From the NCBI GenBank assembly GCA_023935145.1, contig CM043705.1, positions 18,608,501-18,672,500 on the forward strand: a stretch of DNA of 64,000 nt, in the 5' to 3' direction. This DNA is from Bretschneidera sinensis. Its lineage: Eukaryota > Streptophyta > Magnoliopsida > Brassicales > Akaniaceae. Position 1 is the stretch's first letter. The number at the start of each line of letters is the position of its first letter. Positions 10,600 through 22,516 of the stretch are shown here, piece by piece. The notes under the pieces are model-generated. The model was given only the letters and a program-made list of their open reading frames with translations, searched no databases and had not been told where the DNA came from. Position numbers and translations under genes: made by a program.

Positions 10600-11153
10600 G
10601 TTTACTGCACCATGAACATTGCAGTAGATATCTCTTGACTAGAAACCTATTGGAAATGGTAATTATTCCCCCTCAATGCCTCATTTCACACTTGAATAGA
10701 GTAAGACAAGGAAGAAAACTTATCTTTACCAATTACCTCTAAATGATGATAATTTCTTAACTTGAAATCGAAAAACTACTCAGCCCTAGCAAGTAGTTTA
10801 CACTACTTTTTTCCTTTTAATCTTTATTTGCTATAATTTTATATTTTTAAGTAAATTTTACCTCTTTATTTTAAGTAGTGTAAAGTAAATTTTTTCTATT
10901 TTAAATAATGTTGCTTTGGTATTAATAGATCATGTTTTGATAACATCACCACACAGAGAAAAGTACCAAAAATATATTTTACACACATTCTGTTTTTTGG
11001 ATTGTAGATAAAAATTAAAAAGAAAATAAAACCAAAGGAAAATATGAAATAAAATATTTTTTTAATGTCTAATGTAAATAAAATATTAAAGTTTCATTTT
11101 AAAATAGGTAAAGAAAAAATGTCAAATATAATAGTTTGTTTTCCTTTTATTTT
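10600..11153. other. No recognisable gene
   Basis: AT-rich spacer up to the left border of duplicated segment A. Confidence 0.5.
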
Positions 11154-11297
11154 CATTGCTTTCTGATTTTCCTCTCTTTTAATTCTTCAAGGATCCAAAT
11201 GAATGTCTGATTCAGAAACCTGGCCCATCAGACATGAAGGTAAGTGGAAAGCATAACCTGGCCTACCATATGGAATGATATGGGCACTACAGTCTAC

Positions 11298-12444
11298 GAG
11301 TGCGTTCGGTAAAGCTTTTGACCACAGAAAATGAAATGTTAAGAAAATAGATTTGATAGTTTTTCTTAATAATAGTGTTTGGTAAAGTTTAGTCACAACA
11401 ATTTTTTTCAAAAAAATTGTTAGTGATAGCTAAAAATCTTCATTTTGGAAAAGCAAAAGACGATAAACCTTTAAAAACTATTTGATTAGGTAGCTCCTTC
11501 AATTTTAATGAATTACATTGTAAACTAGAAAATACATTTATCACATTTCACCAATTCTCACCTAACTCCCTGTATAACCACTTTGAATTATAATATAATA
11601 CCACGCTTTCAAATATTAATACCGCAATAATGTTGAAATAGCAGTTAATCTATTTGGTTGAGAATTGTTATTTTAACTGTTATTTTAACATTATTCATTA
11701 AAATTGGTGAAATGTTGAAACTATTATTTTAACATTATCTCAGTGACAAATATTAATATTGCAATATGCCAATTAAAATATAATTCACACATTTTTTGAA
11801 TTAGTTCATTGAAAATGTTCATGTTAGAATTCCTTATTGGGGTTGTGTAAACTGTAGTGATAAAATAGTGATTCACTAAATTATGATCGAGATTGATTGA
11901 TTTATTTATTTATTTCTTTTAGATGGGAAAAAGAAAGATGTTGATGGTGTAGGTGACACCCATAATCGAGTAGAAAAAACATAATGACCTAGACAACTTG
12001 TAGATGTTTTTTGTAACTTGTGTATCGAGCAAATAGATTTAGAAAATCGTACTACTAATACTTTCACTCCAACGGTCTGAAATGATATTATCGAAGGATT
12101 TTCAAAGGAAATTGGTTATTAATATAATTTCAAGCAACTAAAAAACAAGTGGGATGGTATGAAGTCGGATTATAAGACCTGGAAAGACTTGAAAATGTAT
12201 CTTCTACATCATATCTATTTTGGTAATTTTATATTTTCACAGTTCATTTAAAATTAGAATTACCAAACAATACTATTGATCACAACACTTCCGCAGTGCT
12301 TTTACAAGATAGTTTACCACGCACAACACTAACTTTTTGCAACAAAACTTTTCACATATCTTTTGATGTCAGCACCTTCACAACACTTTTGGTACCAACA
12401 TAGCTATAGCTATAGCTACAGCTACAGCACTCCCAAATGAACCC
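11298..12444 (+). mobile_element. Decayed DNA transposon with Myb/SANT-like domain, copy A
   Basis: The ends are imperfect inverted repeats: GAGTGCGTTCGG on the left (GGGTGCGTTTGG in copy B) and CCAAATGAACCC on the right. A possible 3-bp duplication TAC flanks it (11295-11297 and 12445-12447). At about 11991-12200 the plus strand encodes a broken Myb/SANT-like domain, with FCNLCIEQIDLENRTTN and later FKQLKNKWDGMKSDYKTWKD, the fold used as DNA-binding partner by plant PIF/Harbinger-type transposons and found in some plant nuclear proteins. Two stops interrupt it. No transposase domain is left. hAT affiliation is possible from the TIR but the target duplication fits PIF/Harbinger better. Confidence 0.7.
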
Positions 12445-12826
12445 TACACATGTAGCACAATCGTTTACGCTTCTTATTGCACAATCCTCAATAAAAAGTT
12501 CGAAAATACTTGGTTAGATTGGGTCTAAAATATTAGTTTTAGACTCATTTGAAATTTCATTGGTTATTTAAGAAAACTTCACTGGTAATGATAGTATAAA
12601 TGTGGGACAAAAAAATAATATTATTAATGAAATTTCTTAAAATTATCAATGAATTTTTATAAAATTACTAGTAAAATTTTGGAATGGGCCAAAAACATTA
12701 GTTTATGTCTCTTTGGTTAGCATCTGGCACCCAACTAACACATAAACAAGTCATTTACACGTGGCTCCACCATCCAAAATACTAAAACAAAGTGCCATTT
12801 AATATTATTTTTTATCTTTCAATTTT

Positions 12827-13066
12827 AGGCCAAAGTGCACTTTTAATGTTTTTATTTAGGGTTCTATTACAATTTGATCACTGAAAAAAAATCAATACTA
12901 AAATATATGTTTGTTTTTAAACTGTTTTTTTTATCAATTTTTAACAAATAAATGTCAATATTTTACCATTTAAATTAACATATTTATTTGATCAAAATTG
13001 ATAAAATGACCAATTTGAAAATACTTCGGGACTAAATTATAATCAACTAACAGTGCACTTTGGCCT
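12827..13066. mobile_element. 240-bp MITE with MULE-like TIRs
   Basis: Perfect 14-bp terminal inverted repeats AGGCCAAAGTGCAC and GTGCACTTTGGCCT enclose AT-rich DNA. The TIR word resembles ends of small Mutator-like elements. No clear 9-bp target duplication remains. In copy B the left TIR is lost in a deletion and the right one is mutated. Confidence 0.8.
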
Positions 13067-13571
13067 GTGTTTTATTACTGCCCCCAATCTTTATTAACCA
13101 ATTTTCTTCACAATTTTGTTGCAATAAGTAATTTAATCATATTTATCGAATTTTTCAATTAAATCTTGTAAATTTTTATACATGTGCACAATTTTAAAAA
13201 ACACGCGGTTATGTGAAATCAATATGACGATATAATCTGCATGCTTATCACATGTATGAAAAATTTGTTAGATTTAATCAAATAATTAGATAAATGAAGC
13301 AATTTGTTACTTTTAGGGAGGAATTGTTCAATTCTAAAATTTGGGGGCTAATTTATTACTAATGATAACTCGGACAAAAATGATATTAACCTTGGTATTT
13401 TTTAAAACAAATTTTGGTACTTTCCAAAGACTAATGGGGGAGAATGGTTTAAACTTTAAACGTTAAAAAGGTCTGAGGAGTAGAAAGAAAACCTTGATAA
13501 TAATACAGAGAAGAAATTATCAAAAATTGTTGTGTTGGTTATAAGGAGGGACTGTAAGAGATCATACGAGA

Positions 13572-16478
13572 ATGGAAGAGGGAAAGAGTGGGAAAAAGAA
13601 GGTGATGGTGTCAATAGACGAGAGCGAGTGCAGCCACTACGCTCTCCAGTGGGCACTTCAGTTTCTTGGAGATGCCATCTCCAATTCTGCGCTTTTAGTC
13701 TTCACTACACAGCCCGTTGTTGATTTCAGTCACGTTTATTCTGCTCGTGAGTACTCTCTCTCTGCAATTTTGATTCTGTGTTTTTTTTGTTGTATTCTAA
13801 TGAAGTCATAATTACAGATTGATCAATGGGTTCTTCTTTTCTTTTCAATAATTTTATAGATTTCTATGCAAAACTCAAGGTATTCCTGTGTGAGTACTTG
13901 CATCTTATATCCTATTTTCTGAGTGATTGATAATTTCTTGTTCAAACAAAATTGAAATTTATTGAAGTGATCAATTTATGCTGTCAGTTTTTCTGACGTA
14001 GGAGATGTGGATTTGATTGTGCTATGCAAGAAAATCAAAAGAAAGCGGCATTGGCTCTCTTGGAGGAAGCTAAGGAAGTCTGCCAAGTATGGGGTGCGTG
14101 TTTCTTCACTGATTATTTGCTTAATGTTTGCCTTGTCGATCTGGTCATGCACCCAATTGTTTATTCTCTCATTTACATAGTCCTGTAGCTTGTAAATGTT
14201 GGGCTTTTGACAGGGAAGCAAATTAATTTGAGATTCAATAAGTCACCGTGCATTCACCAATTCATTGGAAAGAAAATAAACAAATGTGAAATAATACGAG
14301 TGAACATACCCAAAGAAAAATTGTGTTTTTATCCCCCAATCTCAAAAGCTCGTACTCTCTCACCCCAAAAAAACACTCCATCACACTTGCCATGTGTTTT
14401 TCGTGTGTACTCTCAATACACATATCATTGAGAACAACACGAGTTAACATATCACAAGCACACAACTAGACCAAGGAAGAGAAGCATTTCACTTGCTCTC
14501 CCACTCTAATTCTTCTGCTCTGCACTCAGCTCAGCATACATTGGCGATACATATCAAAACTTTGGGCAAAATTTTTTATCCACATTCAATGTGCCCACCT
14601 TATAATGTGGGTCTTGCCTGAACAAAATCCAGATGATGGCTTTCAAGTCAAAAAATGCATGAGCTTGTCTTCTTTTACTTTGGTGCCACCATTTACAGCA
14701 CCAATTTTTACATGCGAGGCTTTGTGCTTGTGGCCCAACAGTAAAGTGCACTTATTCTATAGGATCTCTGGTATATCCATTTTGTTAAAAGAAAAAGTCT
14801 GGTAACAAATTATCTCAAAAGCTTAAGATGATAATTTTTATGCTTCTCCATCTTGTGGAAGCCAAGTCAAGGATAGATTGGCTACAAGAACCCAAGTATA
14901 GGATAGTGTTATAAGCTTAAGCGATTGGGTATGAGCCCAACCTATATTTGTATTTTAACAGGCACCCTCATGTGCAAGTCTATCTGCTTCACAGCATAAC
15001 AAGACAAGAATTCTGTGGGTTGAGACATAGTGGAGGGTATGAGTTTGGCTCTAATACCCCCTCAAATGATTGGGTGAATATTAATGATAGATACAAGAAA
15101 GAGGATTCACAGAGTTACATATGAATTAGGAAGCCATGGTTCCCCAAACTTTTCAAATTATTATTTTAGGATATGGATATCTCAACCTTAGGTTTCTAAT
15201 CGTTTTAACTCTCACATTGGTCTTGCCCAGAAGAAAATTTTGCTCTGCCCTTGGTTTTCAGGATTTGAAATGAAGATCGGAAGCTTTAATTTTATGTTAA
15301 GAGATTGTTGGGTGACCAATTATCCCAATTGTCTCTTTAACACAGTCTATTCTGATAATGCTGCAGAATGCAGTAAATGGAGGCACAATATTGTTACAAA
15401 GATGCTGATATATAATCAATTGATGCTACATTTACAGAACTGGAACTTTGTGATGGTCGAACCAGTTTGATGTGATTAATTTCATCTTTCATAATTTTTT
15501 TTTTCCATATCCTTTTAGTTTAACCTTCAATTTAATTCAAACTTAGCTTTAAAATATCTATTGCTTATGCTATTTGCTTCAAATTAAATAAAAAAGAACC
15601 CTATCCTACACGTGGGCACATGAGAATTAATGAGTGTACCCATGTCTTGATGATACAGGTTAAATTAAGTTGCTTTAATCACTAATTTTTACAAACACGA
15701 AAGCATGCAATTAGCTGAAAGCAGATTAGCATGATGTTACATGTAGTAAAATACTTAATTTTTCTTGCTGCAGGCTGTCCCAGAGAGTCACAGAAGTTGG
15801 AACTCCTAAAGACGGAATATGTGAAGCTGTGGAGAAGCTCAACATCCAATTACTTGTAATGGGTAGCCATGGTCGAGGAGCAATACAGAGGTTAGTCTAG
15901 ACATCTAAATATTTAATTTGTTGTCTCTTGAAGGTTAGTAGATGTAAGGTTCATTCTGTCCATACCTTTTTTCTTTTAAGACTCCATATCTCGTGATAGA
16001 GGCTTGGTTTTCCCATGTTGAGACATCCTACTAATCTTGAGTAAGGAAACTGTTACCAACTTGCTCCTTTGGGATAGGATGCAGCAAGCAAATAACAAGA
16101 TTTTGGTTAGGAATTTCTTCACCCAAGTTAAAGGAAATGATTCTTCCCCCAGTTATTGAAGATGATCATTTGTGTAATTAGTTTAGCCTCCCACGTTGAT
16201 GATGATAAAACCTGGAACTACCATATCAGCTGAAGAAAATAGAAAAAATCCACTCTCATGCAGCTATATTTAGCTTTGCAAGTATAAATCTACCTAAATT
16301 ATTTACTTAGTCAAAATATATACTTTTTTCCGTGCAAGCAAACGAGATTGAAGGACCATTGTTCCAACTTCAGATACTAACGCATGCTTGTTTGGACAGG
16401 GCTTTTTTGGGAAGTGTGAGCAATTACTGTGTTCACAATGCCAAGTGCCCTGTTCTTGTGGTGAGGAAACCTGTTTGA
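13572..16478 (+). pseudogene. Universal stress protein USP-1, copy A (frame broken)
   Basis: PHOS34-type USP with four exons: 13572-13746, about 14002-14093, 15774-15890 and 16400-16478. Exon 1 reads VMVSIDESECSHYALQWAL, the first beta-strand with its conserved Asp. Exon 2 carries QENQKKAALALLEEAKEVC, exon 3 VTEVGTPKDGICEAVEKL and GSHGRGAIQR, and exon 4 AFLGSVSNYCVHNAKCPVLV. The ATP-loop pattern G-2X-G-9X-G-S is complete. With canonical splice sites the frame is lost just before QENQKK, regained at the end of exon 2, and lost again at the start of exon 3, where a stop follows. The same lesions occur in copy B, so they predate the duplication. A weak alternative donor at 14098 would join exons 2 and 3 in frame but would not mend the start of exon 2. 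Confidence 0.8.
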
Positions 16479-17020
16479 AGAATGGGCTGTCACCTTATAT
16501 GTTATGCCAAATGTGGACGATCTTGTTCTGAGAATAAAAGTAAAGAGAGTTACTTATGTATGTGAAGTGAAAATACTTAAAATTCATATTTGTCTATACT
16601 GTTTTACATTTTTGAGATTCAAGTGTTGGAAAAGGCTTGTAATTTATGTTTTTCTAAATAAAAATAAACACTGTTTGGCTTCTGTCATTCTTAGATGCTG
16701 TGATGCGTGTGGTGTTTTCGATTCTATCAAAAGTCCTAAGATTTTCTCTGCTCCCTTCTTTCGACAATGTCATCTTGCTGGTCCATCTCATTTTTATACC
16801 TCAGTGGTGCATACTTGATCTTGTTTTAATGGACATTGATTGCACCTTAGCTTATTTTGCAGAGTTCAGAAACTTAAAAAATCAGTCAATTTCATTGTAT
16901 TTTGACTGTTTCTTCCCACTTTGAGTCTTCAATTTCTTCCATGTCCTCTGTTCTGCGGCTTAAATTTTTTCTATTGGTGACATTCCAATATAAATGAACT
17001 AGATGGCGGAGTTACAGTTA

Positions 17021-17314
17021 AGGCTATGATTGGTAGAGAGGAAAAGAGAGAGGAAGGACGGAGGAGAGGAGAAAAGTGTGATCTTTCTATTGTTTAATAG
17101 TAAAGAAGAGTGAAAAGAAAAATGAGTGGGATGATTGGTATTTTCTTTTTACATGAATAAATCACAATCTTCTTAAATTTGGGTGATTGAAGAGTGGAAG
17201 TTAAAATAAATTACTAATTATTGTCTTTTTCTCTTATTTTTCATCATTTTAACCAAACAGATTATAGAAAATATTTGTCTTTTCTTTCATTTTTCTTCTC
17301 CACCAGTCAGAGTC
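17021..17314. mobile_element. Tourist/PIF-like MITE, copy A
   Basis: 294 bp between TTA duplications (17018-17020 and 17315-17317). The ends are imperfect inverted repeats beginning GGCTATGATTGGTAGAGAGG on the left and GACTCTGACTGGTGGAGAAG read inward from the right. It is shared with copy B (61912-62217), so it is older than the duplication. Confidence 0.8.
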
Positions 17315-18449
17315 TTAGTGAATGGTTTGCAAAATTCATGAGAGGAGTGATCATAGAAAAGGCTCGATAGACTGAATAATTTGTTTTGAATAGCTTATCG
17401 TAAAAATTTTCTCTTGAAAGATAAAGACTTCTGCTTCCTGGAGCTTGATAAGAGTGGATTTGTATTGTTTATTATCAGGAGCGTGCGTGAGAGAACTCAA
17501 TACAGTTAAAGATCTGCTTTTTCTTTGAATGGCAGCTGGAAGTCTCTGTTAAGACTTTATTTATTTCAAAAGAATTAGCTAGTAGAGTGGACTAACTGCT
17601 ACGTTTTCATTTATTTTTTAAAATGGTTTGCTTGCAAGTATGATTTTCCTTCACGGGGAAGAGAAGGCATTTCCCCAATACAAATAAACTTTAGGTTGCC
17701 CAAGCTTGTTTACTCGATGGTCTTGGTCACATCATAGTAAATTCTTGATTTTGCAATCTTGATTCTTTTGTCTAGTAAATTCTTCACTTTATTTCCAGTT
17801 AACTGCTACACACATTGAACTTGATCTTCATCATTTTTAACCTCTTATTTTCTAAGCAATCAATTTACATACAAGTGATAAATTTGGGTGATATTTGAAA
17901 ATAAATTTATCTTCTGTTAGTTTTTGTTCTTTTACATTAACTTTGTCCATTTTGGGACAAAACTGGGTGGGTAACTGGCCAACATTTTTTGGGGCCCTTT
18001 TTCGCTAAAAGGGGAAGGGTTATATTAGCGGAGTAGACTAAAAACAATTGTTTTTGCAAGAGTGGCATTTACATTTTTCAGGCACCAGAAGTACGGAGAG
18101 AGAAATCAACAAAGCAATCATATCCTTATTAATAGTGTTAAGAGAAAAATCGACAAAGCACTCAAACCCTTACAAGTAGTGTTGAGAGAGAAATCAATAA
18201 AGCAATCATTTTGATTTGTTTGACCTTTTACCTAAAACTATTGAATTTACTTAAAAAGTTTGACCTTTTAACTAAAACTATTAAATTATTGGGCTTGATT
18301 TGTTTTTAAACACGCAATAATTCTTTACTTGATCGCTCAATTTTACATGTAGAGACTTTTTGTTCACTTTGGCAAAGTTTTCAGTTCACTTGACTTCTAT
18401 GTACAGTTAAACTTTGGGTATTTGTTTGTCATCTTTATCAAAGAAAAAA
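17315..18449. other. USP-1 to USP-2 spacer
   Basis: No gene seen. A threefold short repeat, GAGAGAAATCAACAAAGCA and variants (about 18097-18208, period near 50 bp), and a duplicated TTTGACCTTTTA phrase (18218-18290) precede USP-2. The first exon start follows 160 bp later, so this stretch probably includes its promoter. Confidence 0.5.
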
Positions 18450-19774
18450 ATGGAGGAAAAGGAGGGATCTAGTATGAAGGTGATGGTGGCCATTGATGAG
18501 AGCGAGAGCAGTTACCATGCACTCATGTGGGTTCTCAACAATCTCAAAGAATCAATGACAGACAACCCACTTTTCATCTTCGCAGCACAGCCATTTCCAC
18601 AGTACAGTAATTTAATTGCTCCATCGCTTGGTTTTGCTCACATTTACAGCCCACTCTCAGCCAGTTAAGTGTAATTTCTACTCTTCCTCTTCCATGTTCT
18701 GCTTTGTTACTATAAATTTTTAGGCTATGATTGATATAGAGGAAAAGTGGGAGGAAGGAAAGAGAAAAGAAAAGTTTGACAGTTAGCACTTCTGATTTTG
18801 TTTCCTTGTTGACATGCTTAAATCTTGTTTGACAGCCGCAGATTTGATCAGCTTTCGTCAACAGCAAAATAAGAAGGTTTCATTAGGTCTGTTGGAGAAA
18901 GCTAAAAGCATCTGTGCAAATCGAGGGGTAAGGCCATACTAACCCGTTTGGTTCAGTAGTAGAAACAGTTTATGGTTTTTTTATACAGTTTATGATAAAT
19001 CAGCAGTAGTAGAGTTATAAAATATTTAGTGCTTGGTAAAACAGAGGTGAAAACAGATTTTGTTAAGTAAATTCAATTTTTTATAAACACAAATCATTTC
19101 ATAAACTGTTTTTAAAAGTGTTTGTGTTAGTTTATATTTATAATAAATAGAAACCAAAATATAAACTGTCCCAAAACAGGTTGATTTTCTTGGAACTTTT
19201 TATCTAGAGGAAGGTCACTTTGGCACCAAAGGAAGAGGGTTGCTGATAAATTTTCTGAATATCCTAATGAAATGGTTGTAAAGGTTCATTAGCTCACATT
19301 TATGCATAAATTCAATCTTATATACTTTTGAGCATTCGGGGGATCTGTGTTTGTCTCCACAGATAAAAGCAGAGACAATTACAGAGGCTGGGGATCCTAA
19401 AGAGGTCATATGCAGCGCAGTTGAAAACTACAAAATCAATCTGCTAGTTATAGGTAACCAAGACAATGGAACTCTGAAAAGGTTAGTTCCTTCTTAATCA
19501 TGCGTACAGTAATGAATCAGTTGGATGCTAATTAACTCAAAATGCAATTTACTGGATGGCATGTGGCTGCGTTGTTCCCCTCAAGATTTCTCCTCAATTT
19601 GATTCAGCCACCTCTTTTTCAAATAAGGCTTTTGCCTCAGGTGTTACATTGATAATAAATCCTTCTTTATACAGGGTTTTTCTGGGGAGTTTTACCAACT
19701 ATTGCTTACAAAATGCAAAGTGCCCTGTTCTTGTTGTGAAGAAGTGGTCTGACTGTAAGTGCATCCGTTACTGA
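18450..19774 (+). CDS. Universal stress protein USP-2, intact, 174 aa
   Basis: Four exons, 18450-18663, 18836-18927, 19363-19481 and 19675-19774, join with GT-AG introns in phases 1, 0 and 2 to 525 nt. I chose the ATG at 18450 because the family starts just before KVMVAIDESESS; an upstream in-frame ATG at 18414 would add 12 residues. The product is a single USP domain: KVMVAIDES near residue 10, QQNKKVSLGLLEKAKSICA in the middle, AETITEAGDPKEVICSAVEN, and a C-terminal NYCLQNAKCPVLVVKKW. USPs of this class are small alpha/beta proteins that bind nucleotide and respond to stress; the precise role is unknown. The nucleotide loop is odd: the pattern G-2X-G-9X-G-S has Gly133, Gly146 and Ser147, but the second Gly is Asp136, so ATP binding may be lost. 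It lies between a broken USP-1 and a truncated USP-3 on the same strand. Confidence 0.88.
18723..18780. mobile_element. Fragment of the Tourist-like MITE in USP-2 intron 1
   Basis: GGCTATGATTGATATAGAGG and the following purine-rich stretch match the left end of the MITE at 17021. Homology with segment B stops just before it. Confidence 0.6.
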
Positions 19775-20592
19775 CGTGGAATCATATGATAGTAAGATCT
19801 ATAACTTCAGATTTTTAATACTCATTGGAAGATAAGACTGATGAAAATAAAGGTGTAATGTGGATATATTTAATTTTTATTATTTATAAGTTTGATAGTT
19901 GTTAATTTCAACAAATGTGGCATGGTGGTAAAGTACTAAAGTTACTGACGTTTTGGAAGACTTAGATTTGCCACCGTAATTGATGAATTTTCGGTAGGGT
20001 TGGGATTGGATTATGGTTCAATAGCTTTTAAGGAGCATCTGCAATCTTTACAATGTTTAGGTTTCTTTTGGTATTGGTTTTCCAACAATAAAAGCTCTCA
20101 TGATCACACTTAAAGAGGTCTTTCAAATAAGTGGACATGTTTTGGTTTTTTCTTTAAAAAAACAAGGGAATGGGATGTAAGAGTATTATTAAAGGTTTAA
20201 TAGATCCAAAAAAAAATTATATGCCTAATTCACTTTAAGATTTTTAGATTAAATTAATGAGATGCATATTAATAAAATTAAGACCCTTTTAACTTCTTAT
20301 ATGTGGAGGGAAGTACATGTTTTTATCTAGTAAGATTTTGCAAGATACTGAAAGTGGGGCAAAACAGAGAGAATCCACCGAAGTGGAGAAATCACAAGAA
20401 AAACTAAAAAGTGACTCTGAAAATAAACTAATGACTAAAAATCGAAAGCAACCAAACCACAAAACCTGTGCATCTAACCTATTAGAAAACCATCCAACCA
20501 TATTTGTTCATGTGAAAATGACAAAAAACCCTAACAAATTATTGGGTTGGTATCATTTTTTTTGTTAACTTTTTAGGCCAAAACCCCTAGTA
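19775..20592. other. USP-2 to USP-3 spacer
   Basis: AT-rich, with no gene or repeat I can support. Confidence 0.5.
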
Positions 20593-20818
20593 ATGGCACA
20601 CCGAACAAGGGAAGAAGGAGCTGAGAAGAAGGTGATGGTAGCCATAGATGAAAGCGACAACAGTTACTATGCACTCATCTGGGTTCTTGACAATCTCAAA
20701 GAATCATTCCCTAATAAATCTCCGCTCATTATTTTCATGGCACACCTGCGTACCTCATATAATTACACCTTGGCTGCCTCCCACGCCTCTGCAACCATGT
20801 ACTGCCCTGTTTCAGCCC
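20593..20818 (+). pseudogene. USP-3, exon 1 only
   Basis: The ATG at 20593 opens a 75-codon exon reading KKVMVAIDESDNSYYALIWV and LDNLKESFPN, clearly paralogous to exon 1 of USP-2. It ends at a GT donor (20819) in phase 1, exactly like USP-1 and USP-2. None of exons 2-4 can be found before the opposite-strand nuclease sequence at 21242-22516. Either a rearrangement removed the rest or the exons lie elsewhere; here the gene is truncated. Confidence 0.8.
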
Positions 20819-21241
20819 GTTAAGTCTCCCTTTTATTTTATGTATATAATTATATATTTTTGAATGTTGAATTCATTGAAATGGAAGATTGATTGGAGGG
20901 ATTAAAGATAAAGATTCATTTAACATTCGATCAAGGCATGTATAAATAGGAGCTAACTGAGAAAGCATCATCCCTTGCTTAGTGCCATGTTGGTTAAGTG
21001 TTGACCAAACATTAAAAAGGAATCCTATTTCCACAGACAGACCCAACAATGGTTGTTTTCTTGGATGGATTTTCCCAACAAAACATTTATAATTAAAATG
21101 TTCGAGGTTCACATATACTGCCATCAACATTTATTTGAGTAAAGAGTGCTAGAATCGTAGGAGAACAATATCTTATACATTTACAAGCAATTCCCAAAAC
21201 TTCAAATTAAATCAATAGTAACGCTAGTATGTTTTAAACCT

Positions 21242-22516
21242 TTAGGCATCCTCGATCCCATTAATCCCCATAACATTTTGTGAACCAAAAATTCGGTTGA
21301 GAGTTGCTGCCAATCGAACCCCTCCTTGAGCTAAACGCCAATTCACTCTTGGTAAACGGCTGAGGAAATGTTCATCTGCAAGCAATTCATTGGCATTTTC
21401 TCCTATTCTTAATTTCTTAGTAATGAAAGAAGAAAAATTCATCTACCTTCAAGAACTGATCCTTCATTTACACCTTTGTATGCCCACTCACAGGCTGCTT
21501 TGATACCTTCAGATGCATATCTGCATAAAGTACATAACCTCAGTTACAAGAAAGATTTCGAGTAATGGACGAAGAGAAAGAGGGATGTAATTTATACTTC
21601 TTTATACAAGTGCGGGTAATAGGTTAAACGGGTCATGGTAAAAACTGACACCTCTACCGTATAAATTCTTGTAAAGTACAAAATTAACCAGAGTTGTAAA
21701 ACTCACATGTCTGGGCATTTTGTATTGTTGAAACTGCATGTCTCCCATTTTTTGACTTGATCTGCCCATTCTGTCTGTAGACAAAAATAATATCTCAGAC
21801 CGGATAAAAAATAAAAGTGAAGGGCTAAATCTACTTGATTATTTTGTGCAAATTAATTTGCTCAGTAAGATACCGTAATGTTTTGTTGGATAGCATCAAT
21901 CATGTCATCCACATTTGCATTATAGAACCTTTCTTCTGCTGTCTCGATTATATTGTCATCCCAAAGCTGTATGATTTTATATTTGTACTTGGTTTTGTGT
22001 GATTTTATAGTACTTATTGGTTTAATTAATTTGTTGTAATAGCTGGTGAAGTTAGGCAATTGAACTCACATGGTGAAGAACTTGCTTCCTCGTGTACCAG
22101 TGAACATCTATAGTATTACCTCCCGTCTGAAGTAAAACCCACATGTAGAGGCTGCATTTGGACAATTTAATAACATCAGGAAAATTATGTAGAATCTAAG
22201 AAATACATATTACATGTATAGTTTGATATGGTGTTCTTAGTCAGTGTCATATATGATGGATGTCTCCCATGAAATGAGAAGGGAAAAGAAGTTCCTCTGT
22301 GAGGTTATCTGATAAATATTCAACTTAATCAATGAGGACTCATACTGTGGAGGAACCCATATAAGTCGTGATAGGATATTTCTCTTCCAGAAAAAGAAAG
22401 AAATTTACATTCCGCTTGAGAGGAAGCAGTATCATAGGTGAGAAGTTGGGTAGTGTAATTGTTAATTACCCCTGCAACACACCTTCCTTTCTCTCCATTT
22501 CTATCCTTGCAATCCC
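21242..22516 (-). pseudogene. S1/P1-type plant endonuclease, 3' half
   Basis: Minus-strand exons follow the plant S1/P1 (ENDO/BFN) nucleases that cut single-stranded nucleic acids using three zinc ions. From 22516: RCVAGVINNYTTQLLTY; about 22312: YNLTEELLF then SHFMGDIH; about 22150: GNTIDVHWYTRKQ; about 21970: DDNIIETAEERFYNANVDDM; about 21785: EWADQVKKWETCSFNNTKCP; about 21527: YASEGIKAACEWAYKGVNEG; and 21382-21242: FLSRLPRVNWRLAQGGVRLA ending NGIEDA and a stop. Frames fail after MGDIH and before GNTI. The N-terminal half, with the first zinc ligands, is not found within the next kilobase. The surviving exons keep good splice sites, so the loss is fairly recent or the 5' half was cut off by rearrangement. 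Confidence 0.85.

Larger units (their letters stand above)
11154..18715. repeat. Segmental duplication, copy A
   Basis: It matches 56264-63609 in the same orientation over its whole length, with identity well above 90% by eye in both exons and introns. It contains a SANT-domain transposon, USP-1, a MITE and exon 1 of USP-2. Left-hand homology starts at CATTGCTTTCTGATTTTCCT; right-hand homology ends at TTACTATAA. Copy A keeps about 220 bp (about 12610-12832) that copy B has lost. Confidence 0.95.

Noticed and set aside
12520..12720. Possible inverted repeat around TTTAGACTCATTTGAAATTT
   Set aside because: The arms do not match well enough by eye and no target duplication was found.
14207..14805. 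Frames in USP-1 intron 2 (also 59090-59689 in copy B)
   Set aside because: They are not conserved in frame between the two copies and show no domain; treated as intron.
16504..16924. 104-aa and 74-aa frames after USP-1 (also 61392-61709)
   Set aside because: They follow the USP-1 stop directly and differ between copies by indels that change the frame; 3' flanking DNA.
20873..21130. 85-aa minus-strand frame between USP-3 and the nuclease
   Set aside because: No family resemblance; not in line with the nuclease exons.
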